A stretch of DNA of 64,000 nt from Talinum fruticosum (lineage: Eukaryota > Streptophyta > Magnoliopsida > Caryophyllales > Talinaceae): contig JAITYX010000010.1 in NCBI GenBank assembly GCA_021018815.1, positions 2,480,001 through 2,544,000 of the forward strand, given 5' to 3'. A model generated the notes under the pieces. The model was not told the origin of the DNA. It searched no databases and saw only the letters and a program-made list of their open reading frames with translations. Positions 21,846 to 32,639 of the stretch are shown piece by piece. The stretch's first letter is position 1. Every line of letters starts with the position of its first letter. The position numbers were made by a program, and so were the translations under genes.

Positions 21846-24426
21846 TGATGGACATTGACCAAGGGCTACAACATACTTTTTCATGATCTCTTTACATGCC
21901 AAAAAGCCAAGAGCCATGAGTTCATGTCAAGGCTACAAAAGGAGCCTAAAACCGAAGGAGATCAATTTTTTGGCGCCTAAAGTCTACTTTCATGGTTTGA
22001 CTTTTACAAGCTTAATTAAAGCTTGGTGATTGAGACAAATTATCTTTTATGTCTTGAGGTACATAAATAATTCATGCTTATGAGTTAAGGCCAAGATAAT
22101 CCACAAAGAGAGGTCCAAAAATGCCAAAGAGCTTAAACCGTGCGCCTTGACCACAATCCGGCCGAATGTGTCAAGGTCCAACAAAGCCATGGCCGGACCA
22201 TCCAAATGAGCTACCAAGGAAGGGAATACGTGGACAGCCAAAGGAAGATCCTAGAAGAATTCCTAAGCACTAGCATTAGTGAAGAGGAGCATGTGATGAT
22301 ATCTTGTGCAAGGGGAAAGAGATACATGGCTGAAAATACAATATGCATTTTCCACCACATGTTCCCTAGAGTTTCAAAGCTTGGCCTAGATTGCTTCTCT
22401 ACATCCGACCCTCCATCTTTGCTTGAAGAAGGGAAGCTTAATGCAAGCCTTAGATTGTTATTTTGATTTAAGCTTTATGTTATTTTCAGCTTGCGTTTTT
22501 ATTTCCTATAAATACTCCATGTATTTAGCTTTGTAAGATAGACTTGATGATGAATATATGAATGGATTTTGAGCTGGATAGCTCGTCCCCTCTTAAATCT
22601 CAATTGCTGTATCCAAGTAGGCTACTTGGTGGTGTTCTTTGACTCCTCTAATCTACCAGTGATGTTTCGTATCCGGCAAGGTTAAAGGTGCCCCTAGGCT
22701 TCCTCTTGGTGGTGTTTCGTATCCCGAAGAAACCTCGGTTTTATCCATCAACTTTCCATATCCATAACTCCTAATCCATGCATCAACTTTGCCCTACATT
22801 TCACCCACATCATTATACATGAGTTGAGTCCATTTCCTCCAAATCTTAACTCAAACCAAGAAGCATTCCGTCCCCCACCTTCGATTCTTACAAAGGGAGT
22901 CATCCTGGACTGTCAGCCGAGAACCCCGACTTTCAGCCCTCCGATCAAGGTGTTCCCAGCCTCCAATGATGGAAAGTGGACCATCTTAGACTTTGAGCTG
23001 AAAACTATTCATTTTGAAGGACCAAGCACACCCGGAAATCAACCAAAATGGCTTGAATTTGTTTTAGTTGTTTTTGATCCGGGAGGATGCAAAGCCAAGA
23101 GTATGGTCTTTTATGAATTCATGTTCATAAATAATTATCTACCTAAAAAGTCAAGAGGTTAGCTAGGAAGAAATCTGCTAGCAATCAAACATCCTCCACG
23201 TTAATGCATGAAGAGTTCGGCCATGACAAACCGAGAAGAGTCAAGCCTTTTGTGCATAAATAACTTGGTGCATTCTTTTGGTCGGTCCAAGGTCCAAGAG
23301 CCATATGCTTAAACGTCTACCATGATGCATCAAAGGAGAAGAATGAAGGCCTTCTAGAACCCTCTTGGAATATGTTGTGTTGGCCAAATTAAAATGAAGC
23401 TTGCATAAGGGGAAAAGGCCTCACAACCACATGTTCCCAAATGCTCAAATGCTTGGCTAGAATTCACTCTAGCTTAACTTGGAGGAGGGGAAAGAATCTT
23501 AGTAGTTTTATTATCATTTTTGCTTTATTTTCCAGCTTAGTTTCAGCTTGTAAAATGCCATTGTTAGGCATTATATATTCAGCTAGCATAGCTCTTGTAA
23601 AAAGAACTTTGATGAATATATGAACTTTGAGCTTTGCTCTTTTGAGATGGATTTCTCAACCCTTTGAATTCTCATTGCTGTATCCGAGCCTTGGCAAGCT
23701 TGGTGGTGTCCTTTGAGTCTTTACAATCCCCGGTGGTGTTTCGTATCCGGCCAGATTGCAAAGTGCCCCTTGATTCAGCTTGGTGGTGTTTCTGTATCCA
23801 AGCCAGAATCCAGGTTCTATCCAGCGACTTCCATCAACCATATCTCCCAATCCACGAATCATCTCTTTCCCAAATTTCACACACTTCATCTTACATGAGT
23901 TGAGACCATCTCCACCAAATCGCAGCTTAAACCAAGAAGAACTCCGCCCTCCACCCTTGAAACAAACAAAGAGACTCATCCTGGACAGTCAGCATAGAAC
24001 CCTGACTTTCAGCTCTGTGTTCAAGGCTTTCCTGACCTCCAAAAATTCCAATATTTTTACACAACCTTCTTGGCCCAGTTAATAACCATCCTGTCAAATT
24101 TCAGCTTCAAATTCATCCATTTGCCCCTCCTTTCACATTTTCTCCCAGAACCGCACCTGCAGGACCTGTTCTGGCCAGCTTGCTTGTTTGCGGTTTTGCT
24201 TATCTTTTGCTTCCGCTCCCACTACACATCATCCAAAAATTCCCCAATTTTTACCCAACCTTCTTGGCCCAGTCAGGAACTATCCTACCAAATTTCAGCT
24301 CAAAACCCCTCCATTTGCCCCCTCATTCACCAATTCTCCCAGAACCGCACCTGCAGCCAAGCAATCTGCTCGGTAGCTTGTTTGTGGTTTTCCCTTTCTT
24401 TTTGCTTCCGCCCTCACTACACATCA
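21846..24426 (+). repeat. 5' LTR of A7, interrupted by a solo LTR
   Basis: The parts are 21846-22966 and 24237-24426, about 1.31 kb together (TGATGGACATTGACC to CACTACACATCA). A PBS follows at 24431. The interruption is the solo LTR at 22967-24231. Confidence 0.88.
22967..24231 (+). repeat. Solo family-A LTR
   Basis: TGATGGAAAGTGGACC to CACTACACATCA, with a perfect duplication TCCAA on both sides (22962-22966, 24232-24236). Hairpin H3 is GCTTGG (23778-23783) with CCAAGC (23798-23803). Confidence 0.95.
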
Positions 24427-24430
24427 ACTT

Positions 24431-24442
24431 TGATATCAGAGC
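24431..24442 (+). promoter_or_regulatory. Primer binding site of A7
   Basis: TGATATCAGAGC matches the initiator Met-tRNA complement at 11 of 12 positions, and the TCAGA/TCTGA inverted repeat is intact. Confidence 0.85.
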
Positions 24443-24589
24443 AAGTTCTGATTTCCTTGGGTGATTAGCTTCCCATTTACCCCAAACCCATTAGCCCACA
24501 AACAACCAAAAACACAAAAAAAAAAATTTCAGCCCATTTTTCTTTCCACCACCGTGAACACCATCTTGCATTTGGGGTAATGAGCTTAA

Positions 24590-26169
24590 ATGGCTGCTTC
24601 TAATTTTGAGTTGGTTCGTCTATTTGTGCCTAAATTTTATGGCGAATAAGAACTGTTTCCTAGTTGGTTCATTAAGGTTGAAGAGGCCTTTGAAAACTTG
24701 AGATTAGATGAGCATGAGAAAATGGAGATTGTTGTATCTAAGTTGAGGAATCATGCCCTCACTTGGTGGACAATTTACAAGATAAGGAGGAAGAAAAGAG
24801 GCAAAGCAAACGTGCACACATGGGAAAAATTAAGCGGAAAGTTGTTGAGAAAATTTGGTCCACTTCATTACAAGACTTTCCCATCCGAGACCAAACCTAT
24901 TAACAAGGGGAGCTTGTCTTCTCCTTCCCTTAAATTTTCAGACCGCCCCTCTTCTCTTTCCAAAACCCCAAATGACCAGCCCTCTCCACCTCCACAAAAA
25001 TCCAAACCTTCCCACAAAATAAACCACCTCACTCCTCCACAAAAGCCCTCGGTCCAGCTCTCTTTACCTCCACAAAACCCCACACCCACTCACAAAAACA
25101 AACCCCAAAACCCCTCACCAAAATTTGGTGATTGTCTTTCCCTTCCACCACAAAATTTCCCAACCCCACAACCGAGTTTTATTGTGATTGAATGTGAAGA
25201 GCTCCATGAGGAGCACGAGGAGAATGAACCACATTTTGCCTTGTCTCCCAAGTTTGATATATTGAGAATAAATTGGAGGATGTGTGCCAACCAATTGATT
25301 TTGAGTTGCCTCCAAAGTATGATGAGATGCTTGAGGAGCAAGATGAGCAAAAAGAGCTTGAGGCTAGCTTTGACATGTTGGAACCTTTGAGCCTACAAGT
25401 TTCGGACAACCTTCATCCACTTGGCTTCCAATGGTCTTTGCAAGGTAAAGGATTCCAATCACATTTTTGGTGTCCTAATTTCTTTGGTAGTAACAAGAAT
25501 CATCTTCGAGAATTTTGGAGCATTATCATGATTTTAGATGCTTGTTACTTGTTGTTGGATAGACCTTGGTTGTTGGATTGGCTAGTTATTCGTTATGGAT
25601 TGTCAAGCACTCCTAGTAGCTACATGTGTTCTAATGATCAAGTTTGTGAGCTCCACAATGAACATTCTGTTTTGATGACTATCGATGAAGTTTTGGTTGT
25701 GAAAATGAGCCGTATGTTAGCTCCGGTGGACAGCCGCTTGGGTGATTTCATGGAAGATTTATGTGAGTCCATTTTGAGAGCAAACCGGATGTTTGTGGAC
25801 AACACCTATTTTTTGTCCTTTGATGACTATGGCCAACTATGTTTAGAAGTTGAGGAGCATGGAAGTGTTATCTTTCATTCATTGTCTAGTGAGGTAGAAG
25901 AGCCTACTAGCAATGAGAGTTTGGAGATTCAAGCCACAAACCACATCCCTCAATGTGACATCCCATGGCCTTATGAAGGTATAAGCCATTTTGTTCACCC
26001 TTGCTTAAATTCTTTTGGCTTTGTGAAGTTGAGCATTATTGAAATGTGGAATGTTATGGACCGAAGGCAAGGCATCAAAAGAGGACAAATATGCATGGAA
26101 ATCAACCGACAACATTTGAGTTTCCTTTGTTCATTTTTTATCCCGGAGGATGAGAAGCCGAGAATGTGA
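24590..26169 (+). pseudogene. A7 short gag fused to a catalytically empty protease remnant
   Basis: The ATG at 24590 opens MAASNFELVRLFVPKFYG, closely matching A4, but a stop follows at about codon 20. The frame is open again from 24698 (ALTWWTIYKIRRKKRGK, then proline-rich) and shifts near 25255. The second frame (25273-26169) carries the acidic region and then, at about 25440-25600, a stretch that follows the protease C-terminal half (LDACYLLLDRPWLLDW against MDACHLLLGRPWLFDR in sisters). The active-site DGGS half is missing. The last 230 codons are unlike anything else here, and the frame runs into LTR sequence. This copy suggests the short-gag type came from a gag-protease ancestor. Confidence 0.72.
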
Positions 26170-27059
26170 TCTTTTATGATTTCATGTTCATAAATAATTA
26201 TTTACCTAAGATCCAAGAAGGATAAACAAGTAAGAACCAAGCTAGAAATCAAAGTCCTCCACGTTAGAGCATGAAGCTTCGGCCGGATATGACAAGGCGT
26301 GAAATGCTCTTGGCTGAAATTCACTCAACTCTAACTTGGAGAGGAGGAAAGCATCTTTATGATTTTTAGGTTAATTTTCAGCTGAGTAAAATGCTATTTT
26401 CATTACTTATAAATTCAGCTTGTAATATCTTTGTAAAGACAACTTTGATGAATTTATATGAGTATTATACTCGAGCTAGATTTGGTCACCCTTTTGAATC
26501 TCAATTGCTGTATCCAAGTTGGCTACTTGGTGGTGTTCATTGAGTCCTTAAACCTACTGGTGGTGTTTCCGTATCCGGCAAGGCGAGAGGTGCCCCTTGG
26601 TCGTTTCTAGGTGGTATTTACGTATCCTAGAGATAGTCTAGGTTTTATCCCTTCACTTCCCAATTCCATATCTCACAAACCGCTCACCCATTTCACTCCA
26701 AACTTTGTCCACCTGCAGCCCAGTGAGTCCACTTCATTTCCCCAAAACCGCCTCCATCCAAGCAGTACCCAGACCCCCACCTCTGATACAAACAAAGGAT
26801 ATCACCACTGGACAGTCAGCCCAGAACCCCGACTTTCAGCACTTTGATCAAGGTGTTCCCAGCGATAAAAAAATACAAAAAATACCAGAGCTTCTTCAAC
26901 CAGTTGAGAAGCTCCATACCAAATTTCAGCTCCAAACTCCATCGTTTGCCCCTCCTTTCACCCATTCTCCCAAGATTGCGCCTGCGAGTCACATTCGGCC
27001 GGGTAGTCTTTCTTGCGGTTTTCCTCCTTGATCTTGGTTCCGCCCTCACTACACATCAT
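26090..27059 (+). repeat. Family-A LTR lacking its first about 100 bases
   Basis: From about 26090 (GGAAATCAACC) the sequence follows other family-A LTRs, for example 23031 onward, and ends CCCTCACTACACATCA at 27059, followed by a PBS. The expected TGATGG start and polypurine tract are not visible. Hairpin H3 is TCTAGG (26606-26611) with CCTAGA (26626-26631). The left border is approximate. Confidence 0.75.
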
Positions 27060-27062
27060 ATT

Positions 27063-27073
27063 TGGTATCGAGC
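27063..27073 (+). promoter_or_regulatory. Primer binding site of A8
   Basis: TGGTATCGAGC equals the usual PBS with one base deleted. It follows the LTR end by three bases. Confidence 0.75.
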
Positions 27074-27187
27074 AAGTTCTGATCCTTTGGTGTTTTATCC
27101 ATTCCCCATAAACCAAAAACCCACAAAAACAGCCAGCCCCACAAAGATCCCAAACCATGAACACAAGCTTACTCATAAGAGGAACCT

Positions 27188-28469
27188 TGATGGAAAGTGA
27201 CCGGCCTTGTGATTTGAGCTGAATAAATGTTCATTACGAAAAGTCATGTGTGCTTAAAGTTCAACCGGAAGAGCTTGACTATTCTATGAACAACCGGAAA
27301 TGCTTAAGGTTTAGCCGCTTGGTGCAAGCCGAGCGCGGAGGCTAAAAGGCCGAGATGATCTTATGTGCATAAATAAGTGTTTAAAGAAGATTAGTCAAGA
27401 AGAGCTTATCCAGCCATGCCTAAAATCTTCCTTGTTAAAGCTATGTTAAGTTCGGCCATGTCTAGACGTGTGGAGATGTTTCAAGTGTTACATTTTATTT
27501 CCCTTGCATATAAATAAATCAAGGCGGACCAAGGGACCAAGGCTTAAGATCATGTGCATAATAGAAGACCAAGAGTAGCCTAAATGAAGAGCATTCTAGA
27601 ACCACTAACTATAGTGGAGGAAGGTGGTTACTAGATGCTTGCCCAAGGGAAATCAAACAATGGCCACATGTTCCCAATTCCCAAATACTTGGCTAGAATT
27701 TATCCAAGCTTAACTTGGAGAGGAGGAAAGCATCTAATTAGTTAGCATTTTGTTTTGCTTTAATTTTCAGCTTTGTTAATTTCAATTTTCAGCATGGATA
27801 GTTGTAATGGCGGGTCTATATATTCAGCATGCACACTCCTTGTAAAACCACCCTTAATGAATATATGAATTTGAGCTTTGCTCTTGAGATGGATTTCTCA
27901 ACCTTTTGAATCCTCAAAGCTGTATCCGTGCTTGGCCTCACGGTGGTGTCCTTTGAGTCACTTAAGTCCCGGTGGTGTTTCTGTATCCGGATCACTTAGG
28001 TGCGCCCCTTGATTCACTCGGTGGTGTTTCGTATCCGAGCTTGAGTCAAGGTACTATCCAGCGACTTTGCCATTCCATATCTCACAATCTACCCAGCCAT
28101 TTCACTCCAAATTTTAACCACAATCCTTCCAGCAAGTCTACTTCCATCCCTCCAATTTTCAGCTCCATCCAAGAACTTCTCCGTCCTCCACATCAAAACC
28201 AAACAAAGGGTATCAACCTGTACGTCCAGCCAGCAGCACCAACTTCTGGCTATTTGTTCAGGTAGTTCCCCTTATCCAAAATTCACGAAACTTGGCCACA
28301 ACCTTCCTCCATCATTTACCTCACTCCCCTCCAAGTTTCGTCCAAATCCAAGAACATTTACCCCTCTTTTCACCCTTTTCCCCAGAACCGCACCTGCAGG
28401 TCCCAATCTGCCCGGTTGTGTGTTTTGCGGTTTTTCCACCTTTTTCTTTGCTTCCGCCACTACACATCA
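27188..28469 (+). repeat. Solo family-A LTR inside the A8 ORF
   Basis: TGATGGAAAGTGACC to CACTACACATCA, with a perfect duplication AACCT (27183-27187, 28470-28474). Most of it is nearly identical to the A3 LTRs. Confidence 0.95.
27926..28051 (+). promoter_or_regulatory. Three-stem-loop array, best preserved copy
   Basis: H1 pairs CCGTG (27926-27930) with CACGG (27939-27943). H2 has outer stem CACTTAAGT (27959-27967) with ACTTAGGTG (27994-28002), nine pairs with one G-U, and inner CCGG (27969-27972) with CCGG (27987-27990). H3 has outer CCTTGA (28007-28012) with TCAAGG (28046-28051) and inner CTCGG (28017-28021) with CCGAG (28035-28039) around TGGTGTTTCGTAT. The H2 outer stem differs from that of A2 on both strands yet still pairs. 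Confidence 0.8.
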
Positions 28470-28923
28470 AACCTTGAGCGGTTTCAAGGAGCATAATGAA
28501 GAGCAACGTGAGAACATTTTCTACACAAGGGGAATGGTGCTCAACAAGGTGTGCTCTATCATTATTGATAGTGGTAGTTGCACGAATGTGGCCTCAACAA
28601 CTATGGCCAAATTTGTTTTGCTTTATGGGAATGGCCTTTATTATTAGCCCATGAGGGAGACTCTCATACTTCTCCCAAAAATGCCCACAAATTGTCCTTA
28701 GACCCTCCCACTTTTGGACTACTCAAAAGAACCCAAGTCCACAAACCAAAAGCCAAAACCGAAATCTCATTTCACCCCCAAACACATTCCGCCCAGACCC
28801 TCATCTCACTTTTTACCCTATTCTGTCTAACACCTATTTTTCCCACCAAAAATTCCAACTGCACCTCCCAAAATATCCCTGTCCCTAGCTCAAACCGAAG
28901 ATGTTCTCAAACTGGGTCTTCCT

Positions 28924-29810
28924 TGATAATGCAGGCATTAAGGGAGTTTTGGTCACACTCGAAATACTTGTCTGTCTCTTCGAGACGGGAGTAATGGAGT
29001 CGGACAAGTGAGAAGTATTCGGAGGAAAATAAGACAAGAGATCTTTTTCGAGTCTGCAGTTTCGAGCTTAGACCAGATTGTAGATATACTCGGATCTACT
29101 TGATCATCATCTAGGCGTCTTCAGCAGAGCCGAAAAGGAAAGTTAAGGATTAGAAAGCAAAAGAATTTGGTGACAACAATTGTAGCTGTCACCGGACTCG
29201 AAAGCAAAAGAATTTGGTGACAACGATTGTAGCTGTCCCCCTCCTTTTCTCGCTGTATTTATGTACATTTTGTCCTTGTTTTTGTCCTTTTAATTTTGCT
29301 GAAAACATCACAACCATTGATTGTAAAAGGGGATTTATAACTCTTAGATTAGAGTGATGTAACCTAGCTAAGAGGCCTATAAATATACATGGGCTCTATC
29401 TTTGTAAAGGATGATGATTTTGATATTGGCTATATGCTAAGCAAAGTTGAGTTGTGCTCCTTTCAACCCCAAAATTCTCTTTTGCTTATCCGATTAGTGG
29501 CATAATTAGGTCTGTGTTCCGATGAGTCCGATTATACTTAGTGTGGTGATAGTTGTATCACTAAGTGTGATTAGTGCCCTAGTTTTATTCTTAGTGGTGA
29601 TATCTCGTATCCTTGGATAGTTCTAGTTTATCTTGTTCCTGTCCTATCGGTCGTTGGTTGCCTTGCTAATCATCTCCTTACAAGTGATTAGCTTAGTCCT
29701 TGTTGTTTCTTGTTCCATTGGTCATTTCTAAGTCCATTCCGAGCCTCTTAGAATTACATTTGGCGCACTCTGTTTACGGGATCGGTGTAGCCTTACGTTT
29801 TGGCACATCA
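28924..29810 (+). repeat. Family-B LTR, full length (about 887 bp)
   Basis: It begins TGATAATGCAGGC and ends TTTTGGCACATCA. A TATA box (CCTATAAATATAC) lies at about 29378-29390. Inverse partial copies at 4004-4662 and 52591-52825 support the extent. There is no PBS on the right, no clear polypurine tract on the left and no matching duplication (TTCCT against ATTAG), so its borders may be rearranged. It carries GTGGTGATATCTCGTATCC (29595-29613), close to the family-A hairpin loop. Confidence 0.75.
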
Positions 29811-31080
29811 ATTAGTTAGGCCAAAGGGCATCACAAGCCACTTACACAGGCCAACCTTAGTCTTGAAGGTTGTTTTCGACTCATCCCCTTCGCTGATTTT
29901 GATCTAGTAGTAGCCGCTTCGGAGGTCGACTTTAGAGAAAACCGAGGACCCATGCAACTTATCAAGTAAGTCTTCCAATCCGGGAATAGGAAACCTATAC
30001 TTAATGGTGATTTTATTAATGGCTCGGCTATCAACACACATCCTCTCGAGTTCTATCCTTCTTAGGCACAAGAAGGGTGGGAACTGCATAGGGGCTATGG
30101 CTTTCCCTTATCATTCCCTTAGCAAACAATTCATTAACCTACCTTTGGATTTCGGTAGTATCCGTGGGATTCATTACGTAGGTTGCTTTATTTGGGAGGG
30201 GGCATCCGGGTAAAGGTTAATTACGTGTCGGATGGTTCTTTTTGGAGGTAGGCCCCGGGGAAAAACTTGGGAAAATTCTTGCGAGTAAGAGGGTTAATAA
30301 AGGGTGGGGTCAACAATTGCTGCAATATCCTCCTATCCCAGCAAGAGCCGGAACTCGAGTGGTTCAAACTCATGTTAGTCCGACTTCGATAAGTCGGTGA
30401 GCAAGACAGAGGTTTGGGGTGGTAGTTCTAGATGTTCTGGGGTTTAAGGGGGCTTAAGAGGAGTAAGAGTGATCTTTCTGTCCTTGACAAAGGTGTAAGT
30501 ATTTAATATACCATCATGCGTCACATGCTTATCATATAACCAAGGTCTTCCTAAGATTACATGACAAACATCCATAGGTACCACATCACACCAAATCTCA
30601 TCTCTATATGATTTGCCAATGGACAAAGAAATGAGGTATCTAGAAGTGATTGGACTACCTTCTTCTTAAGTAAGCCACTAGATGTCATAAGGATCGGGAT
30701 GAGGAATCGTAGGCAACTCCAACTTATCCACCATAGATTGAGAGACCACATTGGTGCAGCTTCCTCCATCGATGATCATTGCGGACACTTTGCCTCTCAC
30801 CCCGCATCTGGATTGAAAAATGTGTTCTCTTTGCTCCATATCTTCGGACTCGACAACCTCAGTGGGGGACCTTATGAGGATGAGAAGATTCTTTTCCCCG
30901 ACGTTCCGAGCTCTCCCTGGGACCTCTCTTCTTCGAGTACTTCTTTCCGAGTCGCTCGGACTCTTGTGAACTCCTTCGGTGGAACTGCCGACTATCGAGT
31001 TAAGTACTCAACCTCGTGCTTATAGAGCTTGTTTTTCCTCTATCGCTTGTGCAAGCCTCCGCTCAAGGCTGAGATTGGAA
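29811..31080 (-). pseudogene. Ty3-type protease and N-terminal reverse transcriptase, broken (element F)
   Basis: Reading right to left: a coiled-coil gag start (LERRLAQAIEEKQAL) jumps directly to MEQREHIFQ, so the capsid is deleted. Next come IIDGGSCTNV and VILGRPWLYDKHV of the protease, then a degenerate linker with several stops. RT follows with MCVDSRAINKITIKYRFPIP, FSKVDLRSGYY and MPFGLTN, where the sequence ends against the family-B LTR, before the catalytic YxDD. Relatedness to the A-family protease is clear, but residues differ throughout, so it is a distinct Ty3 subfamily. Confidence 0.82.
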
Positions 31081-31169
31081 TTCATTGGGGCTATTTTTGG
31101 TGTTTTGTGTTTTTGGTGGGGTGGATGGAAGGGTAGAAAGGTACACAGATCTCAAGAGGGGCTCCAAGA

Positions 31170-31181
31170 GATCTTATACCA
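31170..31181 (-). promoter_or_regulatory. Primer binding site of element F
   Basis: The minus strand reads TGGTATAAGATC two bases after an LTR end TTCCATCA. It is a diverged initiator Met-tRNA complement (10 of 12). Confidence 0.6.
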
Positions 31182-31183
31182 CT

Positions 31184-32530
31184 TGATGGAACCAAGCCTA
31201 AGCTTAGAAGGGTCTAAGTTAGGCTTCAGTGGCATATGGGAGCGGAAGCTTGGGATGTGGTGGATAATGGGTCCGGTGGGGGAGTTGGAATGGATGCATG
31301 GAAAGAAATGTCAAGGATGTGTTAGTAATTGAGTTTCAAAGGAAACTAGCTACCTAAGACCAAGTAACGGGATAGTTTCAAACCGACCAAGAAAACCGAT
31401 TCACTCTGCATTTTCTAAGATAGAATGTAAGACTAAGTAACAAGATAGAGCTAAACCGACTAAGAACACCGATTCACTCTACGTATTCTAAGACAGTAAG
31501 GGGCAGCTCGAAAACCGATTCACTCTACATTACTTAGATGTAGCAAATCACCACTTAATTGCTAAACAAGATACAACAACTAGAAATTTGTTTAGAAAGT
31601 CGATTCACTCGTGCTTGCTGAGTTCAAACACACTCTCAAGTGTATGACAAAGGGGTTTTTAATTCATCAAAAGTTATTGTGTACATCAGTAGGGAAGGCC
31701 TTTTATAAGGGGCTGTTTCTCGCCAAAACTATCTTTCCTAATCAACAAAAAAGGTTACGACTAATCCTAATTAATTATCACTAATTAAAAGATTAATCTT
31801 AACTAAGGTAGAAAAGCTAAAATTGCAAGTTGCTCTGCTATCGATTATGACCGAAGCAGTCTTCCGGACCAATGATGATTTTGCTCTCTACCTTGGTAAG
31901 TTACAATAGGTTAAGAAGACTGGGAAAAGACTTGATACTCCTCTTGAAAAGATCTTATTGGACCATCCAAAAAGTAGGTATACAGACCTACTAACCAATC
32001 GTCATAGGTGGCCAGTTCTTAATACTCGAAATATTGTAAATCACTTGTCCATCCGGAGTATCCATCTACCGAGGGAGGCTACATCCTGACCGAGTCAAAG
32101 CCGAGTGCATATCATGTTGATGAAGTTGGGATGAGGGATCTCCGTAGGGCATTATTCCATGCCCGAAGAAACAGAATCAAGACTTCTCTGCATGTCTTTG
32201 GCTTATAATTCCGAGTTCGGGGTGGTTCTCTTGCTGAATCGGAATTGTCACCCGCGGGATTCCTGTGTTGCTCGACTCGGATGATAGAATATTTCCATCA
32301 GGTTCTATCCTTTCTTTGAGCCTCCCTTGTTGGTGTATGCCTAAGCGGACCTCAATGACAATCCCTCTTGCCAAACCCCTCATTACCCAAGCACTTATCC
32401 CCGTTTCCTTTTCAATTGTTTTGTCAATTGTTGAGGATAATTACCATCATAATGAGCTTTCCCACCCTTTGGCACCTTAACTTAGCTTGGTACGATCATT
32501 ATGGTACTAGAGCTTCATTTTGTGCCATCA
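31184..32530. repeat. LTR-like block between two divergent elements
   Basis: The plus strand starts TGATGGAACC and ends TTGTGCCATCA. A PBS-like site lies outside each end: for element F on the left (minus strand) and for element G on the right (TTTTGGTATCGGAAC at 32531). A minus-strand TATA-like CCCCTTATAAAA lies at about 31693-31704. Four copies of (A)CCGATTCACTCT occur at 31395, 31468, 31513 and 31600. It may be one LTR or two fused ones; I could not find the inner border. Confidence 0.55.
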
Positions 32531-32639
32531 TTTTGGTATCGGAACTCTTGCAGTCCCTCCCGTAACTCTGTCCACCCACTCAACCCAAATACATTCCATA
32601 TTAGCTACGAAACACAATGAACTACAAAATGTCATTGGG

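Larger units (their letters stand above)
27157..28647 (+). pseudogene. A8 protease-only ORF, split by a solo LTR
   Basis: The ATG at 27157 opens MNTSLLIRGTL, and the frame is interrupted after 27187. It resumes at 28475 with SGFKEHNEEQRENIF and VCSIIIDSGSCTNVAS, then decays at about 28600. The start-to-protease junction is the same as in A1 and A3, so the gag loss predates all three. The active site here reads DSGS where relatives have DGGS. The flap and LLGRPW part is missing; 28650-28923 is an unreadable proline-rich tail. Confidence 0.8.

Noticed and set aside
31395..31613. Repeated CCGATTCACTCT spaced like a CRISPR array
   Set aside because: Only four short copies at uneven spacing (73, 45, 87 bases) in a plant LTR-like block; no spacer or cas context.
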